A stretch of DNA of 64,000 nt. Source: Rhodocyclales bacterium (GTDB lineage Bacteria > Pseudomonadota > Gammaproteobacteria > Burkholderiales > Rhodocyclaceae). A program made the translations under genes and the position numbers. The notes beneath the pieces are model-generated. The model saw only the letters and a program-made list of their open reading frames with translations, searched no databases and had not been told where the DNA came from. The stretch lies in contig JACRMV010000002.1 of NCBI GenBank assembly GCA_016235025.1, positions 389,729 to 453,728 on the forward strand, in the 5' to 3' direction. Shown here one piece after another: positions 14,992 through 24,635 of the stretch; positions within the stretch are counted from its first letter, which is position 1, and each line of letters opens with the position of its first letter.

Positions 14992-16178
14992 GTCCGCAGG
15001 ACGGCGACCGCAGCGAGCAGCCGGGCGAAGTCTTCGTCGCTGTGTGCGGACGAAAGCGAGAAGCGCAGCCGGCTGGAGCCGGCAGGCACGGTGGGCGGGC
15101 GGATGGCGACCGCCAGCACGCCCTCGGCTTCGAGCCGCCGCTGCGCCGCCAGCGCGGCATCGATGCTGCCCAGCACGGCGGGTACGATCTGGGTCGCGGA
15201 GCTTAGCGTGTCGATGCCGAGTTCGGCGAGGCGTGCGCGCAGGGCGTTGCCGCGCGCCGCCAGTTTTTCCCGTTCGGCATCGAGCAGCGGCATCAGGTCG
15301 AGCGCGGCTTCGACCGCGCCGAGCGTAGCCGGCGCCGGTGCGGTGGAATAGATGAAGCCGGCGCAGCGATTGACGAGGTAGTCGATCAGCTGCCGCGAGC
15401 CGGCGATGTAGGCGCCGGCGGCGCCGAAGGCCTTGCCCAGCGTACCCATGACGACGGTATTTTCCAGGCCGTAACCGAGGCCGCGCCCCTGCGGCCCGAG
15501 GACGCCGGTGGCATGGGCTTCGTCGAGATAGAGCAGGGCGTTGTAACGGCGCGCCAGCGTGGCGAGGGCGGCGGTGTCGGCGCGGTCGCCGTCCATGCTG
15601 AAGACGGATTCGGTGACGATGAAGGCGGGTGCTCCGGCGGCGTGGGTGGCCAGCAGTTCCTCAAGCTGGGCGAGATCGTTGTGCTGGAAGCGGATCTGTT
15701 TCACGCCGGCGGCGGCGCAACCGGCGTGCAGGCTGGCATGGTTGAGACGATCGGTGAACACCTTCGCCGTGCGGCCGCCGCCGAGTTCGAACAGCGCGGG
15801 GAGGACGGCGGCATTGGCCTGAAAGCCGGAATTGAGAATCAGCGCCGCCTCGCTGCCCTTGAATTCGGCGAGCCGCGCTTCCAGCTCCAGCGTCGCTTCC
15901 AGCGTGCCGGTGACCAGCCGCGAGGCGCGCGCGCCGGCGCCGAAGCGTTCGATCCATTCCCTGGCGCGCGATTTGAGCGCCGGATGTTGCGCGAGGCCGA
16001 GATAGTCATTCGACGAGGCGTCGATCAGTTGTCGTCCGTCGGCCAGCACCAGGCGCGGGCCGGGCAGGGCGACCGGCCGCAGGCGGCGACGCCGGCCATC
16101 CTGGTCGAGCGCGGACAGGGCTGTCTCGATGGCGGCGGCAAACCAGGCGGCGGAAGATTCGGAGCGGGGCGGGTTCAT
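14988..16178 (-). CDS. bioF: 8-amino-7-oxononanoate synthase BioF
   Basis: A 396-residue PLP enzyme of the alpha-oxoamine synthase family. It shows SSNDYLGLAQHP, GSRLVTG-like ASRLVTGTLEATLELE, the cofactor Asp in LYLDEAHATGVLGPQGRG, and the PLP Lys in MGTLGKAFGAAGAY. It condenses pimeloyl-ACP with L-alanine. The start at MNPPRSESS is chosen because the longer frame to 16433 runs antisense into ubiD. It heads the bioFHC unit, divergent from ubiD. All key residues are present. Confidence 0.95.
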   Translation of the reverse strand: MNPPRSESSAAWFAAAIETALSALDQDGRRRRLRPVALPGPRLVLADGRQLIDASSNDYLGLAQHPALKSRAREWIERFGAGARASRLVTGTLEATLELEARLAEFKGSEAALILNSGFQANAAVLPALFELGGGRTAKVFTDRLNHASLHAGCAAAGVKQIRFQHNDLAQLEELLATHAAGAPAFIVTESVFSMDGDRADTAALATLARRYNALLYLDEAHATGVLGPQGRGLGYGLENTVVMGTLGKAFGAAGAYIAGSRQLIDYLVNRCAGFIYSTAPAPATLGAVEAALDLMPLLDAEREKLAARGNALRARLAELGIDTLSSATQIVPAVLGSIDAALAAQRRLEAEGVLAVAIRPPTVPAGSSRLRFSLSSAHSDEDFARLLAAVAVLRT

Positions 16179-16268
16179 GGGTGTATGTGACTTCGGGGCG
16201 CGTATTCTGCCAGTTAGAATGCGCCCGTGGACGCGTGCGCGCCCGACGGACAGCAAAAGGATGAGCGG

Positions 16269-17741
16269 ATGAAGTATCACGATTTGCGGGATTTTGTGCA
16301 GCAGCTCGAGGCTGTTGGCGAATTGAAACGCATCGCCGTTGCGGTCGATCCGTATCTTGAAATGACCGAAATCGCCGATCGCGTATTGCGCGCCGGCGGG
16401 CCGGCGCTGCTGTTCGAGAACCCCAGGGGGCATTCGATGCCGGTGCTGGCCAACCTGTTCGGCACGCCGCAGCGCGTCGCGCTGGGCATGGGGCAGAATG
16501 GGGCGAACTGGAAAACCGCGCTGCGCGAAGTCGGCACGCTGCTGGCCTACCTCAAGGAACCCGAGCCGCCCAAGGGCTTGAAGGATGTCTGGGAAAAATT
16601 GCCGGTGTTGAAGCAGGTGCTGAACATGGCGCCGAAGCTGGTGTCCTCCGCGCCGTGTCAGGAGATCGTCTGGGAAGGCAAGGAGGTTGACCTGTCGCGT
16701 CTGCCAATCCAGACCTGCTGGCCGGGCGATGTGGCGCCGCTGATTACCTGGGGGCTGACGGTGACGCGCGGGCCGCAGAAATCACGGCAAAACCTCGGCA
16801 TCTACCGGCAGCAGGTGATCGCGCCGAACAAGGTGATCATGCGCTGGCTGGCGCATCGTGGCGGCGCGCTGGATTTTCGCGACCATTGCGCGGCGCACCC
16901 GGGTGTCCCGTTTCCCGTCGCCGTGGTGCTCGGCTGCGATCCGGCGACCATCCTCGGTGCGGTGACGCCGGTGCCGGATACGCTTTCGGAATATCAGTTC
17001 GCCGGCTTGCTGCGCGGCGCGAAGACTGAACTGACGAAGTGCCTCGGCTCGGATTTGCAGGTGCCGGCGCGGGCCGAGATCGTGCTCGAAGGTGTGATTC
17101 ATCCCGGTGAAACGGCCCTTGAGGGGCCGTATGGCGACCACACCGGCTACTACAACGAGCAGGCGGAATTTCCGGTATTCACCATCGAGCGCATGACCCT
17201 GCGGCGCGACCCGCTTTATCACTCGACCTATACCGGCAAGCCGCCGGACGAGCCGGCGATGCTGGGCGTGGCGCTCAATGAGGTGTTCGTGCCGCTGTTG
17301 CAGAAGCAGTATCCGGAGATCGTCGATTTCTACCTGCCGCCCGAGGGCTGCTCCTACCGCATGGCGGTGGTCTCGATCCGCAAGCAGTATCCGGGACATG
17401 CCAAGCGGGTGATGTTCGGCATCTGGAGTTTCCTGCGCCAGTTCATGTACACCAAGTTCATCATCGTTACCGACGAGGATGTTGATGTGCGCGACTGGAA
17501 AGAGGTCATCTGGGCGCTGACCACGCGGGTGGACGCGGCGCGCGATGCGCTGATTGTCGAGAACACGCCGATCGACTACCTCGATTTCGCCTCGCCGGTT
17601 TCCGGCCTGGGCAGCAAGCTGGGCATCGATGCGACCCACAAGTGGCCGGGCGAGACGACACGCGAATGGGGCCGTCCGATTATCATGGACGCAGCGGTGA
17701 AACAGCGCGTTGATGCGCTCTGGCAGCAACTTGGACTGTAA
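16269..17741 (+). CDS. ubiD: UbiD family decarboxylase (3-polyprenyl-4-hydroxybenzoate)
   Basis: A 490-residue protein starting [21 protein letters not shown], the typical UbiD N-terminus. [20 protein letters not shown] and [15 protein letters not shown] carry the prenylated-FMN and metal-binding residues of the family. UbiD removes the carboxyl group from the polyprenylated ring in ubiquinone synthesis and needs prFMN made by UbiX, which is not in this window. The ATG at 16269 has AAGGATG shortly upstream; an earlier in-frame start at 16227 is less likely. It is followed after nine bases by a DUF4870 gene. Confidence 0.93.
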   Translation: MKYHDLRDFVQQLEAVGELKRIAVAVDPYLEMTEIADRVLRAGGPALLFENPRGHSMPVLANLFGTPQRVALGMGQNGANWKTALREVGTLLAYLKEPEPPKGLKDVWEKLPVLKQVLNMAPKLVSSAPCQEIVWEGKEVDLSRLPIQTCWPGDVAPLITWGLTVTRGPQKSRQNLGIYRQQVIAPNKVIMRWLAHRGGALDFRDHCAAHPGVPFPVAVVLGCDPATILGAVTPVPDTLSEYQFAGLLRGAKTELTKCLGSDLQVPARAEIVLEGVIHPGETALEGPYGDHTGYYNEQAEFPVFTIERMTLRRDPLYHSTYTGKPPDEPAMLGVALNEVFVPLLQKQYPEIVDFYLPPEGCSYRMAVVSIRKQYPGHAKRVMFGIWSFLRQFMYTKFIIVTDEDVDVRDWKEVIWALTTRVDAARDALIVENTPIDYLDFASPVSGLGSKLGIDATHKWPGETTREWGRPIIMDAAVKQRVDALWQQLGL

Positions 17742-17750
17742 GGAGAAGAC

Positions 17751-18173
17751 ATGGCGGACTTTGACCAGGATGGCGGCAGCATTCGTGATGCAGATCGGCT
17801 CGATGGGCCGCGTGCCTGGGCGCACGTGATGTACGGCCTGCATGCGCTCTCGGCGCTGTCGGGGATACTTACTTCGGCCACCGTGGTTGGCGCCTTCGTC
17901 TTCGGCTGGCCGTCGATCATCGCGGTAATCATCAACCGGGCCACCCACGAGCGCGTGCGCGGCACCTGGCTGGATACCCACTGGCGCTGGCAGTGGCGCA
18001 GCTTCTGGTTTGCCGCGCTGTGGCTGCTGATTGCCGGGCTGCTGTTCATCACCTTCATTGGCATTCCCGCTGCCATTCTGGCCATCGTCGGCACCGGATT
18101 GTGGGTGCTCTACCGTGTGGTTCGCGGCTGGCTGGCGTTGCTGGATGGGCGCAGCATGCCGCTGCCGGATTGA
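17751..18173 (+). CDS. DUF4870-like membrane protein
   Basis: A 140-residue protein with a polar N-terminus and three hydrophobic segments (ALSALSGILTSATVVGAFVF, FWFAALWLLIAGLLFITFIG, and IPAAILAIVGTGLWVLYRVV). The arrangement HALSALSG...ATHERVRGTWLDTHWRWQWRSFW is typical of DUF4870 proteins near ubiD in betaproteobacteria. The function is unknown. A strong AAGGAG Shine-Dalgarno precedes the ATG. It is probably cotranscribed with ubiD and is convergent with gloA. Confidence 0.75.
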   Translation: MADFDQDGGSIRDADRLDGPRAWAHVMYGLHALSALSGILTSATVVGAFVFGWPSIIAVIINRATHERVRGTWLDTHWRWQWRSFWFAALWLLIAGLLFITFIGIPAAILAIVGTGLWVLYRVVRGWLALLDGRSMPLPD

Positions 18174-18180
18174 GCGGGGA

Positions 18181-18570
18181 TCACGCGTCTTTGCGCTCGA
18201 TCAATTCGATCTTGTAGCCGTCGGGGTCTTCGGCGAAGGCGATGACTGTGCTGCCGCCCTTCATCGGGCCGGCTTCGCGCACTACCTTGCCGCCGCGTGC
18301 GCGTATTGCGGCGCAGGCTGCTGCCGCATCCGGCACGGCGAGGGCGATATGACCAAAGCCGGTGCCGAGTTCGTAATGCGTGACACCCCAGTTGTGGGTG
18401 AGCTCGATCACCGCGCTTTTATCTTCGTCATCGAAGCCGACGAAGGCGAGGGTGAATTTGCCTTCCGGATAATCCGTGCGCCGCAGCAGACGCATGCCGA
18501 GGACTTCGGTATAAAAGGCGATTGAGCGTTCCAGGTCGCCGACACGGAGCATGGTGTGCAGTATTCTCAT
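18181..18570 (-). CDS. gloA: lactoylglutathione lyase (glyoxalase I)
   Basis: A 129-residue protein of standard bacterial GloA length. The four metal ligands can be placed: His in [12 protein letters not shown], Glu in [11 protein letters not shown], His in [11 protein letters not shown], and Glu in DGYKIELIE near the C-terminus. It isomerises the methylglyoxal-glutathione hemithioacetal to S-lactoylglutathione. It lies ten bases after the YgjP-type protease gene on the minus strand and is the last gene of the glyQ-to-gloA run. Confidence 0.95.
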   Translation of the reverse strand: MRILHTMLRVGDLERSIAFYTEVLGMRLLRRTDYPEGKFTLAFVGFDDEDKSAVIELTHNWGVTHYELGTGFGHIALAVPDAAAACAAIRARGGKVVREAGPMKGGSTVIAFAEDPDGYKIELIERKDA

Positions 18571-18580
18571 TGCATTTCCT

Positions 18581-19330
18581 TCAAAGTATCGGCAGCGAGG
18601 CGGCGTGGGCCTTGAGCGTGGTGCGCGCCTTCTGCCAGTGGGGATAAATCTGTTCCACGACGCGCCAGAAGCGCGGGCTGTGGTTCATTTCCAGCAAATG
18701 GGCGACTTCGTGGGCGACGACATAGTCGCTGATGTGGGCAGGGAGATGAATCAGCCGCCAGTTGATGCGGATGCCGCTGATGCTGCTGCAACTGCCCCAG
18801 CAGGTGCGGGCGGTGGACAGGCCGAGCGGCGGGGCGGGCAGGTCGAGCTGCGCCGTGTAGTGCGCCACGCGGGCGCCGAAATGCTCCAGTGCACGCCCCT
18901 TCAGGGCGCGTGTCGCGAGCTGGCCGAGATCGGCTTCCGCGCGGGCCTCCAGCACCAGCGTTTGCGCCACCCAGCGAATGCGGTTGGCGCCGGGGAGGAC
19001 GCGTACCTCGATGTTCTCGCCGAGCAATGGCAGGCGTATGCCATCCGCCAGACGCAGGTGGCGGGGTGCTGCGCGGCTGGCCAGTTCGTCAAGCTTTTGT
19101 ATCACCCAGGCACCGTGGCTCATGACAAACGCTTCGATTTCAGCCAGCGGCATGCGCGTTGGCGCAGAGAGGCGCAGGCCGCGCTCGTCGATGGTCATGG
19201 CCAGCCGCCGGGCGCCGCTCTTGAGCCGGTAGTCGATGACGCGGCCGGCTATCAGCAGGCGCCGCGTCTTCGCTGCGGGCGAGACATCGGGCTCGGGCAG
19301 ACGGAACAGCTTGAGTTGTTCGAGCAGCAT
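18581..19330 (-). CDS. YgjP-type zinc metallopeptidase (DUF45/SprT-like)
   Basis: A 249-residue protein. The C-terminal half is the DUF45 domain: [42 protein letters not shown] with the HEVAH zinc motif, and NHSPRFW with the third ligand. The N-terminal half is the beta-rich region typical of YgjP proteins. The substrate is unknown; the family is related to M48/SprT proteases. The ATG overlaps the stop of the gene upstream, which looks like a degenerate copy of the same family. The cluster order plsC-(this pair)-gloA is common in betaproteobacteria. Confidence 0.9.
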   Translation of the reverse strand: MLLEQLKLFRLPEPDVSPAAKTRRLLIAGRVIDYRLKSGARRLAMTIDERGLRLSAPTRMPLAEIEAFVMSHGAWVIQKLDELASRAAPRHLRLADGIRLPLLGENIEVRVLPGANRIRWVAQTLVLEARAEADLGQLATRALKGRALEHFGARVAHYTAQLDLPAPPLGLSTARTCWGSCSSISGIRINWRLIHLPAHISDYVVAHEVAHLLEMNHSPRFWRVVEQIYPHWQKARTTLKAHAASLPIL

Positions 19331-19824
19331 CAGTGGTCTGCCGTGGCGAATAAATCGACCGCTTGTGGCAGTGGCGGCGCCGGCGGCAGCGTGGCCAGTG
19401 CGCGTTCGATGGCCTGGGCAATCACGGCAGCGGGTTGTTCGATCAGCCGCCAGTGACAGCGCACGGTATCGGCATCCTGCACCTCGATCCAGTGACTGCG
19501 CGCGGCGAAAGACAGCGCCAGGCGTGGCGTTCGCCGTCCTGCCAGCGCCGAGTTTTCGGCAATCAGTTGCGTCAGATGGTGCATCGCCTGTTCGCGCAGC
19601 CAGGCTTCGGCCCGATCCTGTATCTGGCGTGGCGTGGCCTGCGGCGGCAGCGGCAAATGCAATACGTCATTTTCCTGCGTCGCCTGGCTGTGGGCATTGT
19701 CCAGTTGCAGGCGCAACGCACGGCCGCGACAGAGAATCGTTGCCCCCGTGTGCCAGCGTGTTGCGGCATCCGGGGCGGCGGCGTCGAGCCGCAAATCAAG
19801 TTGCGGTTTGCGCAGCGACCTCAT
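19330..19824 (-). CDS. degenerate YgjP-like protein lacking the zinc motif
   Basis: About 164 residues from MRSLRKPQLDLRLDAAAPDA. It can be laid against the downstream YgjP-type protease: CRGRALRLQLDN with its beta-rich segment, RAEAWLREQAMHHLTQLIAEN with the middle helix, and LALSFAARSHW...HWRLIEQPAAVIAQAIERAL with LSTARTCW...NWRLIHLP...VVAHEVAHL. The HExxH residues are replaced (IERAL), and the NHS-FW segment is gone. I infer a catalytically dead paralogue that may partner the active protease. The frame is intact and coupled at both ends: it overlaps plsC by 29 bases and touches the protease start. It contains a copy of the 26-base motif. Confidence 0.65.
   Translation of the reverse strand: MRSLRKPQLDLRLDAAAPDAATRWHTGATILCRGRALRLQLDNAHSQATQENDVLHLPLPPQATPRQIQDRAEAWLREQAMHHLTQLIAENSALAGRRTPRLALSFAARSHWIEVQDADTVRCHWRLIEQPAAVIAQAIERALATLPPAPPLPQAVDLFATADH
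19532..19557 (-). repeat. 26-base interspersed motif, copy 6 (in degenerate YgjP-like gene)
   Basis: Reverse complement matches 22 of 26 positions; encodes ENSALAGRR. Confidence 0.55.
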
Positions 19825-20578
19825 TTTTGTCGTGATAGAGATGCGGGCTGATGCGGCGCATTTCGGCTTCGATCCAGGTTTCGGCCCGGGCCAGAACTTC
19901 CGATGCGCTGAGGCCGGTCGGGTCGATCGCCGGGCCGATGCTGATCGTTGCCAGGCCGCTCTTTTTGAACAGCGCGTTGCGGCCCCAGAACTCGCCCGAG
20001 TTGAGCGCCACCGGCACCACCGGCGCGCCGGTGGCGACGGCGAGCAGGGCGCCGCCGCCCTTGTAGCGGTTTTTCCCTCCCGGTGGTGCACGCGTGCCTT
20101 CGGGAAAGATGATGACCGTATAGCCGTCGTCCAGCCGGTCGCGACCCTGGTCGATCAGATGTTTGATGGCTTCCTTGCCGGCTTCTCGGTCGATCTCGAT
20201 CATCGGCGTCATGGCCAGCGCCCAGCCGAAAAAAGGCAGGCGGCGGATTTCCTTCTTCCAGACAAACACCGCATCTTTGAACACTTCCTGCAGGACCAGC
20301 GTTTCCCAGGCCGACTGGTGCTTGGAGAAGACAATGGCGGAGCGCGGCGGGATGTTCCCGGCGCCGATCAGCCGGTAGGGAATGCCCAGCACATGCTTCA
20401 CCAGCCAGATCGCAAAGCGCACCCAGGGCATCGCCAGGCGATGCCGCTGGTGGAGTGAGAGCGGCAGGCTGACGAGAATGAAGATCAGTGTGAACGGCGG
20501 CGTGACGATGACCAGAATCAGCAGGAACAGCAGGGAGCGAATGGATGCGAGCATCGGCGAGGCGTCAGGCGAGGACAT
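19796..20578 (-). CDS. plsC: 1-acyl-sn-glycerol-3-phosphate acyltransferase PlsC
   Basis: A 260-residue inner-membrane acyltransferase with an N-terminal hydrophobic segment (SLLFLLILVIVTPPFTLIF). The acyltransferase motifs are present: KHQSAWE (block I, with Glu where many enzymes have Asp in HX4D), IEIDRE, FPEGTRAPPGGKNRYKGG (block III), and the VPVALNSGEFW segment (block IV). It acylates lysophosphatidate to phosphatidate. It overlaps gmhB by 14 bases and the degenerate YgjP-like gene by 29 bases, so the genes are tightly coupled on the minus strand. Confidence 0.9.
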   Translation of the reverse strand: MSSPDASPMLASIRSLLFLLILVIVTPPFTLIFILVSLPLSLHQRHRLAMPWVRFAIWLVKHVLGIPYRLIGAGNIPPRSAIVFSKHQSAWETLVLQEVFKDAVFVWKKEIRRLPFFGWALAMTPMIEIDREAGKEAIKHLIDQGRDRLDDGYTVIIFPEGTRAPPGGKNRYKGGGALLAVATGAPVVPVALNSGEFWGRNALFKKSGLATISIGPAIDPTGLSASEVLARAETWIEAEMRRISPHLYHDKNEVAAQTAT

Positions 20579-21098
20579 GGGCGACGGCGGCGGCCAGATC
20601 GCGGAAGATCAGGGTGCCGGGTGGCAGGTCGGGATCGGCGGCGGTTTTTTCGCCCTTGCCGGTGCGTACCAGCAGCGGCTGTGCGCCGACGGCTGCGGCG
20701 GCTTGCAGGTCGCGCAGCGAGTCACCCACGGTGGGCACGCCGGTCAGGTCGGCATTGAAGCGTGCGGCGATTTCTTCCAGCATGCCGGACTTGGGTTTGC
20801 GGCAGGCGCACTCATCGGCGCCCGTGTGCGGACAGAAAAAGAAGGCATCGATGCGTCCGCCCGCCTGTGACAGGGCCTTCAGCATCTTGTCGTGGATGGC
20901 GTTGAGCGTGTCCATATCGAACAGCCCGCGGCCGATGCCGGACTGGTTGGTCGCCACCACCACGCGATACCCTGCCTGATTGAGCCGGGCGATGGCATCG
21001 AGGCTGCCGGGGATCGGCTTCCATTCATCGGGCGATTTGATGAACTGGGCGGAATCGAAGTTGATTACGCCGTCGCGGTCAAGGATGATGAGCTTCAT
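20565..21098 (-). CDS. gmhB: D-glycero-beta-D-manno-heptose 1,7-bisphosphate 7-phosphatase
   Basis: A 177-residue HAD phosphatase. The nucleophile motif is LDRDGVIN near the N-terminus, VVATNQSGIGRG is motif II, and the zinc-binding loop CPHTGADECACRKPKSGML is the hallmark of GmhB. VGDSLRDLQAA carries motif IV. It dephosphorylates heptose bisphosphate in the synthesis of ADP-heptose for the LPS core. It lies in the glyS-gmhB-plsC run; a DUF3147 gene separates it from glyS. Confidence 0.93.
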   Translation of the reverse strand: MKLIILDRDGVINFDSAQFIKSPDEWKPIPGSLDAIARLNQAGYRVVVATNQSGIGRGLFDMDTLNAIHDKMLKALSQAGGRIDAFFFCPHTGADECACRKPKSGMLEEIAARFNADLTGVPTVGDSLRDLQAAAAVGAQPLLVRTGKGEKTAADPDLPPGTLIFRDLAAAVAHVLA

Positions 21099-21186
21099 CG
21101 TGAGTTGAGTTTACGCAGGGCGATGGAGTTGGAAGGCGCGGAAAACGGCGGTCTGTCCTGGCTATTCAAGGGGTTTTCCTGTGACA

Positions 21187-21537
21187 TCAAAGCAGTTCGA
21201 TGCCAAAACGTCGCATGAGCAGCGCGAACAGGCCGAAGCAGATGACGGTGATGAGACTGCTGGCCAGCAGCGTCGGCCAGAATCCCAGGCGCGGCAGCAG
21301 CGCGGGAAAGGCCAGGAACATCGGCAGTGTGGGCAGCGCATACCAGAAGGTGTACCAGGCCTGATTCGCCACTTTCGATTCGGGCTGGTTTTCCAGATGC
21401 AGCCAGATCAGCGCCAGGATCGTGACCAGCGGCAATGCCGCAATCAACCCGCCGAGCTTGTCGCTGCGCTTGGCCAGTTCCGAAACCAGCACCACGATCG
21501 CGGCGGTGACAAAGTACTTGGTGACGATCCAGGCCAT
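21187..21537 (-). CDS. DUF3147-like membrane protein
   Basis: A 116-residue protein from MAWIVTKYFVTAAIVVLVSE. It has four hydrophobic segments and the pattern DKLGGLIAALPLVTILALIWLH, AWYTFWYALPTLPMFLAFPAL, and LLASSLITVICFGLFALL that is typical of DUF3147 proteins. The function is unknown. A TTG at 21570 would add eleven residues and overlap the glyS stop; I prefer the ATG. It lies between glyS and gmhB, an uncommon addition to this gene order. Confidence 0.75.
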   Translation of the reverse strand: MAWIVTKYFVTAAIVVLVSELAKRSDKLGGLIAALPLVTILALIWLHLENQPESKVANQAWYTFWYALPTLPMFLAFPALLPRLGFWPTLLASSLITVICFGLFALLMRRFGIELL

Positions 21538-21566
21538 GTTGTGCTGGCGGAGTGGCGGGCGGATGC

Positions 21567-23654
21567 TCAACTCGACAGCCGCGAAATGTCCGCGACGCGA
21601 TTCATCAGTCCGGCCAGCCTTGCCAGCAGTGCCAGACGGTTGGCACGGACGGCGAGATCTTCGGCGTTGACCATTACGCCCTCGAAGAAAGCATCGACGC
21701 TGCGACGCAAGCCGGCCAGGGTTTTCAGGGCGGCGGTGTAGTTGCTGGCGGCAAGTTGCGCTTCGATTGCAGGCGCAAGTTTTTCAAGGTCGGCAAACAA
21801 TGCGCGCTCGGCTTCTTCCTGAAACAGCGCCGGGTCGATTGTTCCGCCAAAGGGCGCAGACGCTTTGCATTCCCTGTGGTCAGACTTTTTCAGGATGTTG
21901 ACGATGCGCTTGTTGGCCGCCGCGAGTGCAGCCGCTTCGGGCAACTGGGCGAAGGCTTCGACGGCCGCCAGGCGCAGCGGCACTTCATCGATGCGGTTGG
22001 GGTTTTGCGCCAACACGGCGTCGACGGTATTCACCTCGTGTCCGGCGTCGCGCAGCAGGTGGCGCAGCCGTTCGCGGAAAAAGTCGGCGCTGGTGATACG
22101 GTAATCGCCGGTGAGCAGCGCGGGCGAAAAGCCGGCGGCGGCATCGTCGATGAGGTCGTCGAGGGCGAGCGGCAAGGGGGTTTCCATCAGCATGCGCAGG
22201 ACACCCAACGCCGCGCGGCGCAAGGCAAACGGATCCTTGTCACCGGTCGGGATCTGGCCGATGCCGAAGAAGCCGATCAGCGCATCCAGCTTGTCGGCCA
22301 GCGCCACGGCGCAGGCAATCGACCCCCTGGGCAAGGCATCGCCATTGAAGCGCGGCCGGTAATGGGCTTCGATGGCGTCGGCCACGAGCGGCGATTCGCC
22401 GTCGGCAAGCGCGTAGTAGCGGCCCATGATGCCTTGCAACTCGGGGAATTCGCCAACCATGTCGCTGACCAGATCGGCCTTCGCCAGCAAGGCGGCGCGT
22501 TCGGCCAGCGTTGCGTCGGCGCCGAGCCGGTGCGCAATTTTCGCCGCCAGCTTGACCAGCCGGTCGACGCGCTCGCCCTGGGTGCCGAGCTTGTTGTGAT
22601 AGACCACGCTGGACAACTTGCCAATGCGGGCGGAGAGCGGCGTCTTCTTGTCGGTCTCGAAGAAGAATTTGGCATCGGCCAGGCGCGGCCGCACCACGCG
22701 GGCATTGCCGGTGATGATGTGCGTCGGGTCGGCCACCTTCATGTTGCTGACGAGGAGGAAACGGTTGGTCAGTTTGTTTCCGTCCATCAATGGAAAATAC
22801 TTCTGGTTCGCCTTCATGGTCAGGATCAGGCATTCCTGCGGCACGGCGAGGAATTCGGCCTCGAACCCGGCTTCATATACGGCCGGATATTCGACCAGCG
22901 CGGTGACTTCATCGAGTAGCGCATCGTCCTGCAGCCATGTGCGATGGCCTGCGGCGGCATCGAGCTGGGCGCGGATCATCTCGCGGCGCCGGGCGAAGTC
23001 GGCAATGACATGGCCATTTTCTTCGAGTGCGGTCGCGTACGCTTCGGCGCGGGAAAGGGTGATTTCGCCGGCACTCTGGAAACGGTGGCCGCGGGTGACG
23101 TTGCGGCTCTGGAGTCCGAGCACTTCACCGGCGAGGGTACGGTCACCGTGCATCAACACCAGGCCGTGCACCGGCCGCACGAATTGCACTTCGCTGCTGC
23201 CCCAGCGCATCAGTTTTGCCACCGGCAGTTTTTTCAGTGCGGTTTCGACCATGGCGGGCAGGTGCAGATCGATGCGTTCGCCGGTTTTCTTCAGACGGAC
23301 GGCGAAATACGCCGTCTTGCCATCGCCGACTTTTTCGAGTTGCGAAAACTCGACACCGGCGCTGCGCATGAAGCCTTCCAGCGCCTGGGTCGGCGTGCCG
23401 GAAGCCGAGATGCCTGCGGCGACTGCCGGGCCTTTCTTCTCGATCACGCGGTCGGGCTGGGTTTCCAGGCAGTCGTCAAATTGCAGCGCCAGCCGGCGCG
23501 GCGTGGCGAACCAGCGGCCGGCATTGTCTGGCGCGATGAAGCCGGCCTCCGCCAGCGATTTTTGCATCTGTTCGCGGAAGGACAGGCCGAGTCTGGCGAG
23601 CGACTTTGGCGGCAGTTCTTCGGTGAGCAGTTCGATCAGCAATGTGGCCTTCAT
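21567..23654 (-). CDS. glyS: glycyl-tRNA synthetase beta subunit
   Basis: A 695-residue protein beginning [19 protein letters not shown], the typical GlyS N-terminus. It contains the HD-like segment with [16 protein letters not shown] and the conserved [16 protein letters not shown], and the C-terminal anticodon-binding region ([22 protein letters not shown]). With GlyQ it forms the alpha2-beta2 enzyme charging tRNA-Gly. It overlaps glyQ by four bases. Two copies of the 26-base motif lie inside, one in each orientation (22078-22103 and 23310-23335). Confidence 0.97.
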   Translation of the reverse strand: MKATLLIELLTEELPPKSLARLGLSFREQMQKSLAEAGFIAPDNAGRWFATPRRLALQFDDCLETQPDRVIEKKGPAVAAGISASGTPTQALEGFMRSAGVEFSQLEKVGDGKTAYFAVRLKKTGERIDLHLPAMVETALKKLPVAKLMRWGSSEVQFVRPVHGLVLMHGDRTLAGEVLGLQSRNVTRGHRFQSAGEITLSRAEAYATALEENGHVIADFARRREMIRAQLDAAAGHRTWLQDDALLDEVTALVEYPAVYEAGFEAEFLAVPQECLILTMKANQKYFPLMDGNKLTNRFLLVSNMKVADPTHIITGNARVVRPRLADAKFFFETDKKTPLSARIGKLSSVVYHNKLGTQGERVDRLVKLAAKIAHRLGADATLAERAALLAKADLVSDMVGEFPELQGIMGRYYALADGESPLVADAIEAHYRPRFNGDALPRGSIACAVALADKLDALIGFFGIGQIPTGDKDPFALRRAALGVLRMLMETPLPLALDDLIDDAAAGFSPALLTGDYRITSADFFRERLRHLLRDAGHEVNTVDAVLAQNPNRIDEVPLRLAAVEAFAQLPEAAALAAANKRIVNILKKSDHRECKASAPFGGTIDPALFQEEAERALFADLEKLAPAIEAQLAASNYTAALKTLAGLRRSVDAFFEGVMVNAEDLAVRANRLALLARLAGLMNRVADISRLSS
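22078..22103 (+). repeat. 26-base interspersed motif, copy 7 (in glyS)
   Basis: Matches 24 of 26 positions; antisense to glyS, read there as RITSADFF. Confidence 0.7.
23310..23335 (-). repeat. 26-base interspersed motif, copy 8 (in glyS)
   Basis: Reverse complement matches 24 of 26 positions; read forward in glyS as KVGDGKTAY. Confidence 0.7.
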
Positions 23655-24541
23655 GCCCGGGCTCCTTCCAGCATCGGGAAGCCGAGCCGCTCGCGTGAAT
23701 CGTAATAGGCCTGCGCCACTTCGCGCGCCAGCGCGCGCACACGGCCGATGTAGGCGGCGCGTTCGGTGACTGAAATCGCGCCGCGCGCATCGAGCAGGTT
23801 GAAACTGTGCGAGGCTTTCATCACCATCTCGAAACCGGGCAAGGGCAGGTTGAGGCCGATCAGCCGTTTGGCTTCCGATTCGAATTTGCCGAACTGGGCA
23901 AACAACCAGTCGACATCGGAGTGTTCAAAGTTGTAGGTCGATTGTTCGACCTCATTCTGGTGATACACATCGCCATAGGTGACACCCGGCGCCCAGACCA
24001 GGTCGTAGACGTTTTCGACGCCTTGCAGATACATCGCCAGGCGTTCGATGCCGTAGGTGATTTCGCCCAGCACCGGGCGGCAGGCGAGCGAACCGACTTC
24101 CTGGAAATAAGTGAATTGGGTCACTTCCATGCCGTCGAGCCAGACTTCCCAGCCCAGCCCCCAGGCGCCAAGAGTCGGCGATTCCCAGTCGTCCTCGACG
24201 AAGCGTATGTCATGTTCCGAGGTGTCGATGCCAAGATGGCGCAGGCTGTCGAGATAGAGCTCCTGGATGTTTGGCGGATTGGGTTTCAGCACCACCTGAT
24301 ACTGATAGTAGTGTTGCAGGCGGTTCGGGTTCTCGCCGTAGCGGCCATCCTTGGGCCGGCGCGAGGGTTGCACATAGGCGGCGCGCCAGGGCTCGGGGCC
24401 GAGCGCGCGCAGAAAGGTAGCCGTGTGGAAGGTGCCGGCGCCGACTTCAATGTCATACGGCTGGAGCAACACGCAGCCTTGCCGGTTCCAGTAGTCCTGC
24501 AGGCGCAGGATGACTTCCTGGAACGTGGGTTTTTGCTTCAT
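23651..24541 (-). CDS. glyQ: glycyl-tRNA synthetase alpha subunit
   Basis: A 296-residue class II synthetase subunit. It has the GlyQ N-terminus ([18 protein letters not shown]), [27 protein letters not shown], and [18 protein letters not shown]. It provides the catalytic core for glycine activation. In many betaproteobacteria glyQ follows lnt directly. Here lnt lies 22 kb away beyond the copper island, in the same orientation, so glyQ must now use a promoter in the new upstream sequence. Confidence 0.97.
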   Translation of the reverse strand: MKQKPTFQEVILRLQDYWNRQGCVLLQPYDIEVGAGTFHTATFLRALGPEPWRAAYVQPSRRPKDGRYGENPNRLQHYYQYQVVLKPNPPNIQELYLDSLRHLGIDTSEHDIRFVEDDWESPTLGAWGLGWEVWLDGMEVTQFTYFQEVGSLACRPVLGEITYGIERLAMYLQGVENVYDLVWAPGVTYGDVYHQNEVEQSTYNFEHSDVDWLFAQFGKFESEAKRLIGLNLPLPGFEMVMKASHSFNLLDARGAISVTERAAYIGRVRALAREVAQAYYDSRERLGFPMLEGARA

Positions 24542-24635
24542 GGGATGGAATCCTGCTGGTCGACAAAACGCCGATTTTACAGGGTTTCCAGTCGCTGCTC
24601 GGCAGCCCGGCGACGCTGCCGCAGGGCTGCCGCAC

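Noticed and set aside
24420..24446. Possible extra copies of the 26-base motif in glyQ, and near 8651, 33445 and 51419
   Set aside because: Only the core of about ten bases matches; such matches are expected by chance in G+C-rich genes.
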